Below, piece by piece: positions 18,361-27,493 of a stretch of 64,000 nucleotides of DNA; the first letter of the stretch is position 1, and each line of letters starts with the position of its first letter. The stretch is taken from NCBI GenBank assembly GCA_947493705.1, contig CANLSH010000013.1:1-64000 (forward strand). The letters run 5' to 3'. A program made the position numbers and the translations under genes. The notes under the pieces are model-generated. The model was not told the DNA's origin. It searched no databases and worked only from the letters and a program-made list of their open reading frames with translations. The stretch is from an uncultured Arachnia sp. (GTDB lineage: Bacteria > Actinomycetota > Actinomycetes > Propionibacteriales > Propionibacteriaceae).

Positions 18361-18391
18361 ACACCAACAACTAACAACACACCAACAACTA
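18361..18391. repeat. C/A-rich direct repeat in the leader of the small PspC gene
   Basis: ACACCAACAACTA occurs at 18361-18373 and again at 18379-18391, within a longer A/C-rich, G-poor stretch (from about 18351) that stands out from the GC-rich surroundings. It lies 43-73 bp before the PspC gene start at 18434. It may be an unstructured leader or a binding site. Confidence 0.5.
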
Positions 18392-18433
18392 CTGCATGAC
18401 GACCGTCGTGACAGGAATGGAAAGGAACCCATC

Positions 18434-18709
18434 ATGAACCTCACTCGCTCAGCGGATGACAAGTGGATCGCCGGAGTGGCAGGAGGCGTCGCCGAATCGC
18501 TCGGTATTGACTCCACCATCGTCCGCATCATCTTTGCCGTCACCAGCATCTTCTGGGGAGGCGGAGTCCTTTTGTACGTGGTGCTGTGGGCAGTCATGCC
18601 GCGCCCCACCGGCGGCACCGTCGCAGAGGACGGCATCTCCAAGGCCAAGCAATGGAACACTGACCGCAAGGGGAAGAAGCCGGGCGACGGCTCCGACTTC
18701 ACCATCTGA
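18434..18709 (+). CDS. Small PspC-domain protein
   Basis: A 91-residue protein that is essentially one PspC domain (residues 1-60, SADDKWIAGVAGGVAESLGI), with a transmembrane helix at about 30-55 and a charged Lys/Asp-rich tail. GGAAAGGAA lies upstream of the ATG. It is the third PspC-containing gene in 3 kb. It probably belongs to the regulon of the adjacent PspC sensor kinase; in other bacteria PspC proteins signal or buffer membrane stress. Confidence 0.88.
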   Translation: MNLTRSADDKWIAGVAGGVAESLGIDSTIVRIIFAVTSIFWGGGVLLYVVLWAVMPRPTGGTVAEDGISKAKQWNTDRKGKKPGDGSDFTI

Positions 18710-18717
18710 GCCTGCTC

Positions 18718-18747
18718 GGAGTGGGAGATCGCGCGATCTCCTACTCC
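18718..18747. terminator. Bidirectional hairpin between the PspC gene and guaA
   Basis: A 15-bp inverted repeat (GGAGTGGGAGATCGC with GCGATCTCCTACTCC, one mismatch) with essentially no spacer; the loop would be formed by central bases. It begins 8 bases after the plus-strand stop at 18709 and overlaps the guaA stop codon at 18741-18743. Confidence 0.7.
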
Positions 18748-20291
18748 CACTCAATGGTGCCCGGGGGCTTGCTGGTGATGTCCACCACCACACGATTGAC
18801 CTCCGGGCACTCATTGGTGATCCGGGTGGATATCCGCTCCAGGAGATCATGGGGCAGCTTCGCCCAGTCTGCGGTCATCGCATCATCGCTCGTCACAGGA
18901 CGCAGCACGATGGGATGGCCGTAGCTGCGTCCATCCCCCTGCACACCCACCGATCGCACGTCCGCGAGCAGCACCACCGGGAACTGCCAGATGTCGCGCT
19001 CCAGCTTCGCCGCGGCCAACTCCGCGCGGGCGATGGCGTCGGCACGACGCAGAATGTCCAGTCGCTCTCCGGTGACCTCCCCGATGATGCGGATTCCCAG
19101 TCCGGGACCGGGGAAGGGGTGACGCCACACGAGCGAGTCCGGCAGCCCCAGCTGGCTGCCGACAGCCCGCACCTCATCCTTGAACATGGTGCGCAGCGGT
19201 TCGATGAGTGTGAACTGCAGGTCCTCCGGCAGACCGCCGACGTTGTGGTGGCTCTTGATGTTTGCGCTGCCCCCTCCGCCTGACTCGACGACATCGGGAT
19301 ACAGGGTGCCCTGGACGAGGAAATCGATGCCGCGCTCACCTGCGAGCGTGCCGGCCGTGGCCTCAAATGTGCGGATGAATTCGCGTCCAATGATCTTGCG
19401 TTTCTCCTCAGGATCGCTCACTCCCGTCAGCGCACTGAGGAAGCGTTCCCGCTCGTCTGCGACGACGAGATCCACCCCGGTTACATCCACGAAGTCCTTC
19501 TTCACCTGATCCGCTTCGCCTTCACGGAGCAGACCATGATCCACGAAGACGCAGGTGAGTTGAGAACCGATGGCCCGCTGCACCAGAGCGGCTGCCACAG
19601 CCGAGTCCACACCTCCTGAGAGCGCGCACAGCACACGGCGGTCACCAACGGTGTCTCGGATGCCCTCTATGCTCTCGCTGACAAGATTCTCCGGAGTCCA
19701 GTCCGCCGTGAGGTTCGCGATGTTGAACAGGAAGTGTTGCAGAATCTGCTGGCCCCACTGGGAGTGTTTGACCTCTGGATGCCACTGGATGCCAGCGAGC
19801 TTGCGGTCCCTGTCCTCGAAGGCAGCCACCGGCGCCCCGGCAGTACGCGCCAGCACCCTGAAACCAGGCGGGGCCTTGGAGACCGAATCACCGTGGCTCA
19901 TCCACACGTTGATGGTGTTGGGCACGTCGTTCAGCAGGCACCCGCTGTTGGAGATCGATAGCGGTGTGCGGCCGTACTCCCTCTGTCCGGTCTTGGTGAC
20001 GGTGCCACCCAGAACCTGCGCCATCGCCTGGAAGCCGTAGCAAATACCCAGAACGGGCACTCCGGCCTCGAAGAGTGCGGGGTCGACTCGCGGGGCATCC
20101 TCGGCGTACACCGAGGCGGGCCCGCCGGAAAGAATGATGGCAGCAGGCCGCTTCTCCATGATCTCGGCCACCGACATCTGCGATGGAACGATCTCCGAAT
20201 ACACGGAAGCCTCCCGCACGCGGCGAGCGATCAGTTGTGCGTACTGTGCTCCGTAGTCGACCACCAGAACGGTGTCATGCTCAGCGATCAT
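18741..20291 (-). CDS. guaA: GMP synthase (glutamine-hydrolysing)
   Basis: Converts XMP to GMP using glutamine and ATP. The 516 residues have an N-terminal class I glutaminase (catalytic Cys in [11 protein letters not shown], His-Glu in GIQWHPEV), an ATP-pyrophosphatase domain (P-loop ALSGGVDS) and the C-terminal dimerisation domain ending in PPGTIEWE, a GuaA hallmark. The start at 20291 ([14 protein letters not shown]) is preferred to 20312, which adds seven poorly placed residues. It is transcribed alone and is divergent from cysK. Confidence 0.97.
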   Translation of the reverse strand: MIAEHDTVLVVDYGAQYAQLIARRVREASVYSEIVPSQMSVAEIMEKRPAAIILSGGPASVYAEDAPRVDPALFEAGVPVLGICYGFQAMAQVLGGTVTKTGQREYGRTPLSISNSGCLLNDVPNTINVWMSHGDSVSKAPPGFRVLARTAGAPVAAFEDRDRKLAGIQWHPEVKHSQWGQQILQHFLFNIANLTADWTPENLVSESIEGIRDTVGDRRVLCALSGGVDSAVAAALVQRAIGSQLTCVFVDHGLLREGEADQVKKDFVDVTGVDLVVADERERFLSALTGVSDPEEKRKIIGREFIRTFEATAGTLAGERGIDFLVQGTLYPDVVESGGGGSANIKSHHNVGGLPEDLQFTLIEPLRTMFKDEVRAVGSQLGLPDSLVWRHPFPGPGLGIRIIGEVTGERLDILRRADAIARAELAAAKLERDIWQFPVVLLADVRSVGVQGDGRSYGHPIVLRPVTSDDAMTADWAKLPHDLLERISTRITNECPEVNRVVVDITSKPPGTIEWE

Positions 20292-20380
20292 GTCTCGCAG
20301 TCTAGGGCTCACCGGGCGGGAGACGGAAAGCTGCCCGCATGCGCGGGAATACTCACGGGCATCTATGCGTTGCCGTGAAC

Positions 20381-21310
20381 ATGAACATTTACCCTGACGT
20401 CACAGCCGCCGTTGGCCGCACCCCGCTCGTGAAGCTGAACCGCATTGTGGACGGGGACAGCACCGTTCTGGCGAAGCTCGAGTTCTACAATCCTGCGAGC
20501 TCTGTGAAGGATCGCATCGGCGTGGCCATCGTCGAGGCGGCCGAAGCAGCAGGAGCACTGCAGCCGGGCGGCACCATCGTGGAGGCCACCAGCGGCAACA
20601 CCGGCATCGCGCTGGCCATGGTGGGGGCGGCGAAGGGATACAAGGTGGTCCTCGCCATGCCCGAGACGATGTCAACCGAGCGACGCGCACTGCTACGCGC
20701 TTTCGGCGCTGAGCTCGTTCTCACCCCCGGCCCGCTCGGCATGAAGGGTGCTGTTGACTCCTCCGTGGAGATCGCCGCCGAGCGTGGCGGCATCCTGGCT
20801 CGCCAGTTCGCCAACCAGGCCAACGTGGACATTCACCGTCGCACCACCGCCGAGGAAATTTGGGACGACACCGACGGCACCGTGGACATCGTCGTGGCAG
20901 GCATCGGTACGGGCGGCACCATTTCCGGTGTTGGCCAAGCGCTCAAGGAGCGCAAGCCTGAGGTGCAGATGATCGCAGTGGAGCCCGAAGAGTCCGCCAT
21001 TTTGTCCGGCAACAAGCCCGGCCCGCACAAAATTCAGGGCATCGGAGCCAACTTCATCCCCGAAATTCTGGACCGCAGCATCATTGATGAGGTTCTCCCG
21101 CGCAACATCGACCAGTCAGTGGAGTGGGCACGTCGGGCCGCTCGTGAGGAGGGGCTCCTCGTCGGTCTTTCGTCCGGTGCTGCGGTATCCGCCGCAGCCG
21201 AGGTGGCAGGCCGCCCGGAAAACGCGGGCAAGACGATCGTCGTGATTATCCCGTCCTTCGGTGAGCGCTACCTTTCCACGGTGCTGTTTGATGGGCTGAT
21301 AGACCAGTGA
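20381..21310 (+). CDS. cysK: Cysteine synthase A (O-acetylserine sulfhydrylase)
   Basis: A PLP enzyme that makes cysteine from O-acetylserine and sulfide. The 309 residues match CysK. The PLP lysine is in ASSVKDRIG, the substrate loop is [12 protein letters not shown], and the phosphate-binding loop is GTGGTISG. The start at 20381 ([17 protein letters not shown]) fits family N-termini; an ATG at 20339 would add 14 unconserved residues. No clear ribosome-binding site was seen. cysE follows with overlapping stop and start, so both enzymes of the pathway are made together. Confidence 0.96.
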   Translation: MNIYPDVTAAVGRTPLVKLNRIVDGDSTVLAKLEFYNPASSVKDRIGVAIVEAAEAAGALQPGGTIVEATSGNTGIALAMVGAAKGYKVVLAMPETMSTERRALLRAFGAELVLTPGPLGMKGAVDSSVEIAAERGGILARQFANQANVDIHRRTTAEEIWDDTDGTVDIVVAGIGTGGTISGVGQALKERKPEVQMIAVEPEESAILSGNKPGPHKIQGIGANFIPEILDRSIIDEVLPRNIDQSVEWARRAAREEGLLVGLSSGAAVSAAAEVAGRPENAGKTIVVIIPSFGERYLSTVLFDGLIDQ

Positions 21311-21861
21311 TGCTGTCCCGCCTCAAGCAGGTTTCCACTCGCATGTCAGAGGACCTCGAAGCTGCCATGCGTGAGGACCCGGCTGCGCGGAGCAAGCTGG
21401 AGGTGGCGATCGCCTATCCCGGTATGCATGCCATCTGGCTGCACAGGGTGGCGCACAAGTTGTGGCGCCGCTCCCCTGCCCTGCAGCCACTGGCGAGAAT
21501 GATCAGTCAGTGCGCGCGCTTCGCCACGGGTATCGAGATTCATCCGGGCGCGTGCATCGGCCGCAGGTTCTTCATCGACCATGGCATGGGCGTGGTGATC
21601 GGCGAGACCGCCGTCGTGGGCGACGACGTACTCATGTACCACCAGGTGACGCTCGGCGGCCGGGCGCGTGGTCGCTTCAAGCGCCACCCCACCATCGGCG
21701 ATCGGGTTTTGATCGGTGCCGGTGCCAAGGTCATCGGCAATATCACCGTCGGAAACGACGCCAAGATTGGCGCCAACGCCCTGGTGGTGAAGGACGTGCC
21801 CTCGCACGGCGCCGTTGTCGGCACCCCCAGCGACATCCGTGAGGGCGACGTCATCGCCTGA
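21310..21861 (+). CDS. cysE: Serine O-acetyltransferase
   Basis: Acetylates serine to O-acetylserine, the CysK substrate. This is the short, EpsC-like form (183 residues) with a left-handed beta-helix of hexapeptide repeats. It contains [17 protein letters not shown] with the catalytic Asp-His, and [10 protein letters not shown]. The ATG at 21310 overlaps the cysK stop by one base; a GTG at 21307 is an alternative. No C-terminal CysK-binding Ile tail is obvious (it ends in DVIA). Confidence 0.94.
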   Translation: MLSRLKQVSTRMSEDLEAAMREDPAARSKLEVAIAYPGMHAIWLHRVAHKLWRRSPALQPLARMISQCARFATGIEIHPGACIGRRFFIDHGMGVVIGETAVVGDDVLMYHQVTLGGRARGRFKRHPTIGDRVLIGAGAKVIGNITVGNDAKIGANALVVKDVPSHGAVVGTPSDIREGDVIA

Positions 21862-22101
21862 ACCACGTGGTCCAGCCGCTTGCGGAGGTTTGCGCGCGCA
21901 ACCGAAGACCGGACACGCCAGATCGAGTGTGCACCGAGCTGATATAGGCCTCCGCGACCGCTGGATGGTGTGTGTCGGGTCGCTTTAGTGGTGCCCTTGT
22001 CTCGTGAGCCGCCGGAGCACCTCAGATGCAAAGACATTGGGTAGCCATCGCGGTCGTGGCCGGCGCGATCCAGGCATGCAACCCCCGACGATGAATGCCA
22101 T
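21862..22101. other. 240-bp intergenic region between cysE and glpX
   Basis: Convergent region with no supported gene. It contains a near-palindrome GGTTTGCGCGCGCAACC at 21888-21904 (likely hairpin, possible terminator for cysKE). Short reading frames here look like shadows without coding character. Confidence 0.4.
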
Positions 22102-23097
22102 TCAGAAATTCACCAGGGTGGATCGCTCGGGGTCGTGACGGCTTTCGATCCGGCGCACCGTTCCGGACCGCGACCTCATGGACAACGAATCTGTGATGAT
22201 GCGATGCGACTCAAACCTGACGCCCTTCAGCAGGGAACCATCCGTGACACCCGTGGCGGCGAAGAACACGTTGTCTCCGGAGACGAGATCAGTGGTGGTC
22301 AGGATCCGCTCAAGGCTGTAGCCAGCGTTGAGAATGGCCCGTTCTTCCTCGTCATCGCGTGCAATCAGCTGCCCGAGGAACTTGCCTCCGAGGCAACGCA
22401 GGGCGCAGGCTGCGAGGACACCCTCGGGAGTGCCTCCTGTGCCGACGAGCAGATCGACGCCCGTGCCGGGTGTGACGGCCATGATGGCGCCCACGACGTC
22501 GCCGTCAAGAAGGAATCGGATGCGTGCGCCAGCAGCCCGGATCTCGGCGACGAGTTGATCGTGGCGAGGACGGTCGAGGACAGCGACCGTGAGTTCGGAG
22601 ACAGTCCGGTCGGTCGCTGCGGCAATCTTGTGCAGAGTGTCCGCGATGGGCGCATTGAGTTCTATCCCCGTGGCGAGGTGCTCCGCCACGACGAGCTTGC
22701 GCATGTAGACAGCTGGTCCGGGACTGTACATGGTGCCGCGGGGAGCCACGCCGATGATACTGACAGCATCGGGCAAGCTCTTGGCAGTCAGAGCAGTGCC
22801 ATCAACGGGGTCGACGGCGATGTCCCATTCTTCTCCGACGCCATCACCAACGCGTTCACCGTTGTAGAGCATCGGGGCCTCATCCTTCTCACCCTCGCCG
22901 ATGACAACGATGCCGTTCATGTGGACGGTCCCGAGGACAGGCCGCATGGCGTCAACGGCGGCGGCATCAACTCGGTTGGCGTCGCCGTAGCCGAGGTATC
23001 GGGAGCAGTTGATGGCGGCTGCCTCGGTTGCACGTACGAGTTCGAGAGCGAGATTGCGCTGCGGGTCGGGGTCCGGGGGCTGAGTAGTGGTATTCAC
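22102..23097 (-). CDS. glpX: Class II fructose-1,6-bisphosphatase
   Basis: The gluconeogenic enzyme that hydrolyses fructose-1,6-bisphosphate. The 331 residues match the GlpX family. Metal and substrate motifs are visible: VVIGEGEKDEAPMLY, AVDPVDGTALTAK and LLVGTGGTPEGVLAA. This is the usual FBPase type of Actinomycetota. The start is GTG at 23095-23097, with GAGAGGA upstream. It appears to be transcribed alone; 240 bp separate it from the ABC exporter operon upstream. Confidence 0.96.
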   Translation of the reverse strand: MNTTTQPPDPDPQRNLALELVRATEAAAINCSRYLGYGDANRVDAAAVDAMRPVLGTVHMNGIVVIGEGEKDEAPMLYNGERVGDGVGEEWDIAVDPVDGTALTAKSLPDAVSIIGVAPRGTMYSPGPAVYMRKLVVAEHLATGIELNAPIADTLHKIAAATDRTVSELTVAVLDRPRHDQLVAEIRAAGARIRFLLDGDVVGAIMAVTPGTGVDLLVGTGGTPEGVLAACALRCLGGKFLGQLIARDDEEERAILNAGYSLERILTTTDLVSGDNVFFAATGVTDGSLLKGVRFESHRIITDSLSMRSRSGTVRRIESRHDPERSTLVNF

Positions 23098-23337
23098 GTC
23101 GAATCCTCTCGGTGATCAATCTGGAGCAGGTCAACGCTGCGTGGACCACTGTGCAATCGGCCTTCACCCAAGCCTGGAATTACGGTGGTCTGACGCAGCG
23201 ATGCGATTGGCCCTCAGGCTATCCCCTGCCTGCTTGTCGGTCAGCCTCGGGATGCAACATCCCCGTTTGATCTCCGCCATATCCGTGAAGTGGAACTCAC
23301 ACCGAATGACAAGCGACGCGGGCTTGCTCCACGGCGC

Positions 23338-24993
23338 TCAGTTGATGTGCAGGTCCCGTCGCTGGAACAGCGGGAATGACGCGACTACCAGCACCAGGGT
23401 CAGGGCACTCAGGACCACCACCGATTCCCAGCTTGCTCCGTTGATCAGGGGATCGTCCAGCGCGTAGAAATGGAACGGCGAGATCACGGCCCACGCCTCG
23501 GTGTTCTCGGACAGACCCAGATAGGCGCTCGTGAAATGTCCCACGACCGCGAGGCCGGCACTGCTCCACAGCGCCGCACCGGGGCGGCCCGTCGCAGCGG
23601 CCACCACCAGCGCCACCGCTGCGTAGACACATCCCAGCAGGAAGAGCTGCAGCCCGGCCCCAGCGAGCGCCACCGGGTCCATCCCGAGGCTGGCCAGAGC
23701 GGAGCCAGCCCAGATTCCCGCCACGGTGGCGATGCTGACCATGGCAATGTAGACGGCCATGACTGCCGCTGAACTGGCCACGACTCGCCAGCGCGCCACC
23801 GGAGCTGCCAGGACCAGCGAGAGATGACGAGCTTTTTCCTGGCCCGCGATACCACCGGAAGCGGCCGCGACGCCCACCACGATGACGGCAACAGGAGCCA
23901 TCAACCCCATGGTCTCGCCCCAGTAGAAGCCCTCGGCGGTGGACATGTCCCCGGCGCCCATCATGGCCATCAACTCGATGGGCAGGCTCGCGGTGAGTTC
24001 GCCGAGTTGGTCGGCCATCACGGAATAGAGCGGACCCATGACCACACCCATCAGAGCGAACATGCCGATCGACATGATGACCACCAGCGCCAATCTCTGC
24101 GAGAAGAGCAGCGCAAACAACCCGCGCGATCTGGCCGAAATGGCGAATCGCTCGCTCAGAGCCCCCAGTGCTGGTAGCGAGCGCAGTCGCTTCAGCAGCG
24201 CCGTCGACGTGGCGATCCGCAGGTCCCGACGCGTGAAGCCCACCACACCGATGCCGAAGAACAGGAGAACGGAGCCCAGCTGCAGAGCCAGGTGTCCAGC
24301 GTCGATCCCGTTGAGCAGCGGCTGGCTGCCGTTGAACCAGGTCCAGGGAACGAACTTGGCGAGCTCCGTCGTCTCATCGAACAGTGGCAGCAGCCCGGCC
24401 AGCAACCATCCGAGAACCATGACGGCAGCCGAAATAGCCACCGCGAGGCCTCTGCGCCCCGTCGCCGCGCCGATGGCGAACGCCAGGAAGCCGTGCAGCA
24501 GCGCGTTGGCAGTGAGATGGGTCAACGACGCAGCGAGCATCGCATCCCCCTTCTCGATGCCCAGCACAACCGGGGCAAGCTCGGCGGAGGCCCACATGAA
24601 CACGCCGGAGAGAGTCACCAGCAGCGCCAGTGCCAGACCCTTCCAGGCAGCGAACCGCACTCTGGAGGACCCGGCACCCAGCACCAGCGACAACGTCCCG
24701 TCGGACTCCTCCCCCGCCACTGCACGTGCCCCGATGGCGATGGCGATGCCTCCCAACACCATGGACCCCAATGTGTCGAGCATGTAGCTGTAGGCCAACG
24801 TCTCAACCCCGGCGCCCTCGGGGACCCCCATGAGATTTCTGGCCACTTCGGGAAGCGTGTCAAAGATCCCGACATCCATCTGGGCATAGACCGCCATGCC
24901 CAGCAGCAGCGTGGCGAAGATCGAGACCACGGCGATCAGCGGGCCGCGCCAGCTGGCCGCTAGCTCGCGACCAGCTATCGTCGCGCTGCTCAT
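23338..24993 (-). CDS. ABC-2 type exporter permease (polyketide-antibiotic exporter-like)
   Basis: A 551-residue membrane protein with about twelve transmembrane segments in two related halves, each starting with a cytoplasmic segment before the first helix. This is the fused-permease form typical of actinobacterial antibiotic/drug exporters. Its start overlaps the ATPase gene by 4 bp. With the upstream ATPase and TetR regulator it makes a self-regulated export operon; the substrate is unknown. Confidence 0.88.
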   Translation of the reverse strand: MSSATIAGRELAASWRGPLIAVVSIFATLLLGMAVYAQMDVGIFDTLPEVARNLMGVPEGAGVETLAYSYMLDTLGSMVLGGIAIAIGARAVAGEESDGTLSLVLGAGSSRVRFAAWKGLALALLVTLSGVFMWASAELAPVVLGIEKGDAMLAASLTHLTANALLHGFLAFAIGAATGRRGLAVAISAAVMVLGWLLAGLLPLFDETTELAKFVPWTWFNGSQPLLNGIDAGHLALQLGSVLLFFGIGVVGFTRRDLRIATSTALLKRLRSLPALGALSERFAISARSRGLFALLFSQRLALVVIMSIGMFALMGVVMGPLYSVMADQLGELTASLPIELMAMMGAGDMSTAEGFYWGETMGLMAPVAVIVVGVAAASGGIAGQEKARHLSLVLAAPVARWRVVASSAAVMAVYIAMVSIATVAGIWAGSALASLGMDPVALAGAGLQLFLLGCVYAAVALVVAAATGRPGAALWSSAGLAVVGHFTSAYLGLSENTEAWAVISPFHFYALDDPLINGASWESVVVLSALTLVLVVASFPLFQRRDLHIN

Positions 24994-25895
24994 GCCACTG
25001 CCTCATCGTGGTAGAACGCCAGGAAGACCTCTTCGAGATCGGCTTCCTGTGTTGCGATGTCGTGCAACTCATGGCGCTTCATGACAACCGCCAGGAGTTC
25101 CTCCATGTTGCCGTCAAAGGACAGCGACACTCGGTTGTCCTCGACGGTGACGTCACGGGCGCCGGGCACCTGTTCGAACTCCGCAGCCTGTGGCTGGTCC
25201 CCGAGTACGAGGTCGATGCGTCGGATCATCTTGGCGCGCAGTGCGGCAACGTCCTCCACCGCTGCGAGGTGTGCTTTGCGAATGATGCCCACCCGGTCGG
25301 CCACACGCTCCACCTCGCTGAGCGTGTGGCTGGAGAGGAAGACGGTACGACCCTCGGCGGCGGTTTCCCGCAGCAGCGAGTGGAACTCGTGCTGCACCAG
25401 AGGATCCAGGCCAGCGTTGGGCTCGTCCATGATCAACAGTTCAGGGCGGTGCATGAAGGTCACCACGAGCCCGATCTTCTGCCGGTTGCCCGTGGAAAGT
25501 TCACCTACGCGCTTGTCCAGGTCCGCATCCAGGCGCTCGGCCAGTTCCATGGCGTAGTCAAGCGAGTGGCCACCGCGGAGGTTCGCGAAGAAGGTGAAGG
25601 TTTCCCGTCCCGTGAGCTTGGGATACAGCGAGACATCAGAGGGGAGGTATCCGAGGCGTCCGTGGAGATCCACGGCATCGCGGTGCACGTCGAGGCCCAA
25701 CATGGTGGCTGAGCCTGAAGTGGCGCGGATTTCGTCCATCAGTGTGCGGATTGTTGTCGATTTACCTGCGCCATTCGGGCCCAGGAAACCGAAGATCTCA
25801 CCGGGGTAGATGGTGAGGTCGAGGTCCACCAAAGCAGGAAAACTCCCGTAACTCTTGCAGAGACCCTTGGTATGGATGGCTGGCTCAATGCTCAT
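24990..25895 (-). CDS. ABC exporter ATP-binding protein
   Basis: A 301-residue nucleotide-binding protein with Walker A GPNGAGKST, the ABC signature seen as ELSTGNRQKIG, Walker B LLIMDEPNAGLDPL and the H-loop LSSHTLSEVERV. A C-terminal extension of about 80 residues is typical of drug-exporter ATPases (CcmA class). It overlaps both the TetR gene before it and the permease after it by 4 bp. Confidence 0.93.
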   Translation of the reverse strand: MSIEPAIHTKGLCKSYGSFPALVDLDLTIYPGEIFGFLGPNGAGKSTTIRTLMDEIRATSGSATMLGLDVHRDAVDLHGRLGYLPSDVSLYPKLTGRETFTFFANLRGGHSLDYAMELAERLDADLDKRVGELSTGNRQKIGLVVTFMHRPELLIMDEPNAGLDPLVQHEFHSLLRETAAEGRTVFLSSHTLSEVERVADRVGIIRKAHLAAVEDVAALRAKMIRRIDLVLGDQPQAAEFEQVPGARDVTVEDNRVSLSFDGNMEELLAVVMKRHELHDIATQEADLEEVFLAFYHDEAVA

Positions 25896-26536
25896 TGCTG
25901 GTGACCTTCTTCCGCATTCAGGCTTGCTTCATACGCTGTGGCTGCCTCGTCGGTGAGCAGCCCCTGGGTGAACAACTCGATGGTGGCATTCACGTAGTCG
26001 ACGATGCCGGGTTCGGATTGCAGGTCCGTGGACCCGAGGTCCAGATCCAGCAGTCGTTCGGAATGTCGGTTCAGCACCAGGCTTCCCAGCGAGAACAGCG
26101 AGAGCATGACCGCGCGTGTTCGAGGCTGAGCAGAGGGGTGGATGACGCCGTGCTCCACGCCGACCTCAAGGTAGCGTTCGGCATCCTCGACGATCATGTC
26201 GACGAGGTGATCCATTGCTCCCGAGTTCTCGATGAGCCGGTGCGAGAGGTAACGGATGGCCTCCCCGTTGTTGCTGTCCCGCAATCCCTGCAGCATGTCG
26301 AAGCCGGTTCCCTGAGCCATGGCGCTGGTCTTCTGCTCGCGGATCAACGCCACGACGTGCTCATCGCAGGCTTGCTCCAGCTCGGCCATGGAGCCGAAGT
26401 GGTGCCGGATCAGACCAGCCGAAAGCTCTGCTCGCTCCGCCACCGCCCGCGCCGTCAGGGCCGAGGACCCACGCTCCGCGACGAGCGCGATGGCCGCATC
26501 CCGCAGCCTTGCTCGCGCTGTCCTGTCATCCACCAT
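25892..26536 (-). CDS. TetR-family transcriptional regulator
   Basis: A 214-residue repressor with an N-terminal helix-turn-helix (about 8-52, ALTARAVAERAELSAGLIRHHF) and an alpha-helical ligand-binding domain. As the first gene of the operon with the ATPase and permease, it probably autoregulates and controls export in response to the exported compound. The promoter region upstream (26537-26575) has an imperfect dyad centred on ACATGT. It is divergent from a small RHH-like gene. Confidence 0.9.
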   Translation of the reverse strand: MVDDRTARARLRDAAIALVAERGSSALTARAVAERAELSAGLIRHHFGSMAELEQACDEHVVALIREQKTSAMAQGTGFDMLQGLRDSNNGEAIRYLSHRLIENSGAMDHLVDMIVEDAERYLEVGVEHGVIHPSAQPRTRAVMLSLFSLGSLVLNRHSERLLDLDLGSTDLQSEPGIVDYVNATIELFTQGLLTDEAATAYEASLNAEEGHQQ

Positions 26537-26575
26537 GATACGAGTGTACTACATGTTGCACGTCTGTATAGGACC

Positions 26576-26881
26576 GTGACTGGATGCATCGGAAGAAACT
26601 GGCAAACGGCCGGGATATCGTCGACGCCCCTGGGGCGGTTTGGCGTGCATCTCAACGACGCGCAGATCGTCGCGCTCGACGCGATGGCGAGTCGTCAGGG
26701 CGTCTCCCGCGCCGACGCAGTGCAGCGGCTCGTTGATCGAGCCATCAGTGATTCTCCTGCCGACACCGGCGCAGACCTCACCGTGATCGAAGAGTCCTTC
26801 GGCGCGATGCGTGACGCATTGACCTCTGATCGCGGACCCGGCGAACGCGCAGCCCATCTGAATCGAATCGACCCATCGTGA
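26576..26881 (+). CDS. Small ribbon-helix-helix-like protein (orphan antitoxin candidate)
   Basis: A 101-residue protein starting at GTG 26576, with AGGA six bases upstream. The central part, RFGVHLNDAQIVALDAMASR and the following QGVSRADAVQRLVDRAI, has the beta-strand/helix/helix pattern of ribbon-helix-helix DNA-binding proteins; the C-terminal third is hydrophilic. It is divergent from the TetR gene by 39 bp. Its stop overlaps a GTG that opens a short frame, as in toxin-antitoxin pairs, but that frame is not a recognisable complete toxin. The start codon and function are uncertain. Confidence 0.55.
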   Translation: MTGCIGRNWQTAGISSTPLGRFGVHLNDAQIVALDAMASRQGVSRADAVQRLVDRAISDSPADTGADLTVIEESFGAMRDALTSDRGPGERAAHLNRIDPS

Positions 26882-26959
26882 TTGCTGATCGAGAGTGGTG
26901 CCCTGACGGAGCTTCGCTACCCCATGGGGATGGCTCGATGCACTTGGCGCCAGCCCCGT

Positions 26960-27223
26960 TCAAGGATGAGGGAAGACCGCCTCGATGCGTGGCCCCTGGG
27001 TTGACCAGAAGATCTTGTACGGAGCGTGACCAGCGACGGGTAGACGCAGGCGGATGCCATCGTTGGTGGTGATGGCCGTTGACAGAGACTGGGCGCGCTC
27101 AGGCATGCGGAAGATCAGTTCGCAGGCATCCAGTACAGCGTTGTACAGCTCCATGTCGGGTTCAGCCTCCAGCGCGTCCAGTTGCTCATCCGCGACCTCG
27201 GAGTAGGCGCCATCAGCGGTCAT
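26960..27223 (-). CDS. Putative RelE/ParE-like toxin
   Basis: An 87-residue protein with helix-rich N-terminal half and strand-rich end (IRLRLPVAGHAPYKIFWSTQ, then RIEAVFPHP), the layout of RelE/ParE-superfamily toxins, although clear catalytic residues are not evident. Its start overlaps the stop of an AbrB-like antitoxin gene by 4 bp, the standard order and coupling for a type II toxin-antitoxin operon. The family call is by size, fold pattern and context only. Confidence 0.6.
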   Translation of the reverse strand: MTADGAYSEVADEQLDALEAEPDMELYNAVLDACELIFRMPERAQSLSTAITTNDGIRLRLPVAGHAPYKIFWSTQGPRIEAVFPHP

Positions 27224-27450
27224 GCAATGCGTCGCTGGCGCGCGCGGTGAACAGTGGTCGACGCGGTCGCTCGATCCAGCAGTTCACGAAGCTCTGGGTC
27301 GTTGTCGTACTCCTGCTGGGCATCCGTCACCACCCGTGCAGGTTGCAGCAGGAGACTCCCGTCCTCGTTCTCACGCACTACATATCGCTGATTCGGGCGC
27401 CCGGGCAGTACTACCCGGCTCCGGTCGTCGGTTTCCACAATGGTCGTCAT
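27220..27450 (-). CDS. Putative AbrB/MazE-like antitoxin
   Basis: A 76-residue protein. The N-terminus, TTIVETDDRSRVVLPGRPNQ, matches the swapped-hairpin AbrB DNA-binding pattern (D-x-R-x-R-V-x-L-P), followed by an acidic, helical toxin-neutralising tail. The start at 27450 is preferred to 27513, whose extra residues cover the operator. It is coupled by 4 bp to the downstream toxin, and a 6-bp inverted repeat sits 12 bp upstream of the start. Confidence 0.7.
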   Translation of the reverse strand: MTTIVETDDRSRVVLPGRPNQRYVVRENEDGSLLLQPARVVTDAQQEYDNDPELRELLDRATASTTVHRARQRRIA

Positions 27451-27462
27451 AGTCACAGTGTA

Positions 27463-27481
27463 CCCACATTCCCATTGTGGG
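27463..27481. promoter_or_regulatory. Candidate operator of the AbrB-like/RelE-like module
   Basis: CCCACA-TTCCCAT-TGTGGG, an inverted repeat with 6-bp arms, extended by one mismatch to 8 bp. It lies 12 bp upstream of the antitoxin start and 12 bp after the TetR gene's stop, where type II antitoxins typically bind for autoregulation. Confidence 0.55.
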
Positions 27482-27493
27482 CGGGGAGGTCCG

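Noticed and set aside
22005..22032. TGAGCCGC...CTCAGATG resembling the palindromic repeat of 49262-49305
   Set aside because: The arms do not pair beyond a few bases and the spacing is wrong; probably chance.
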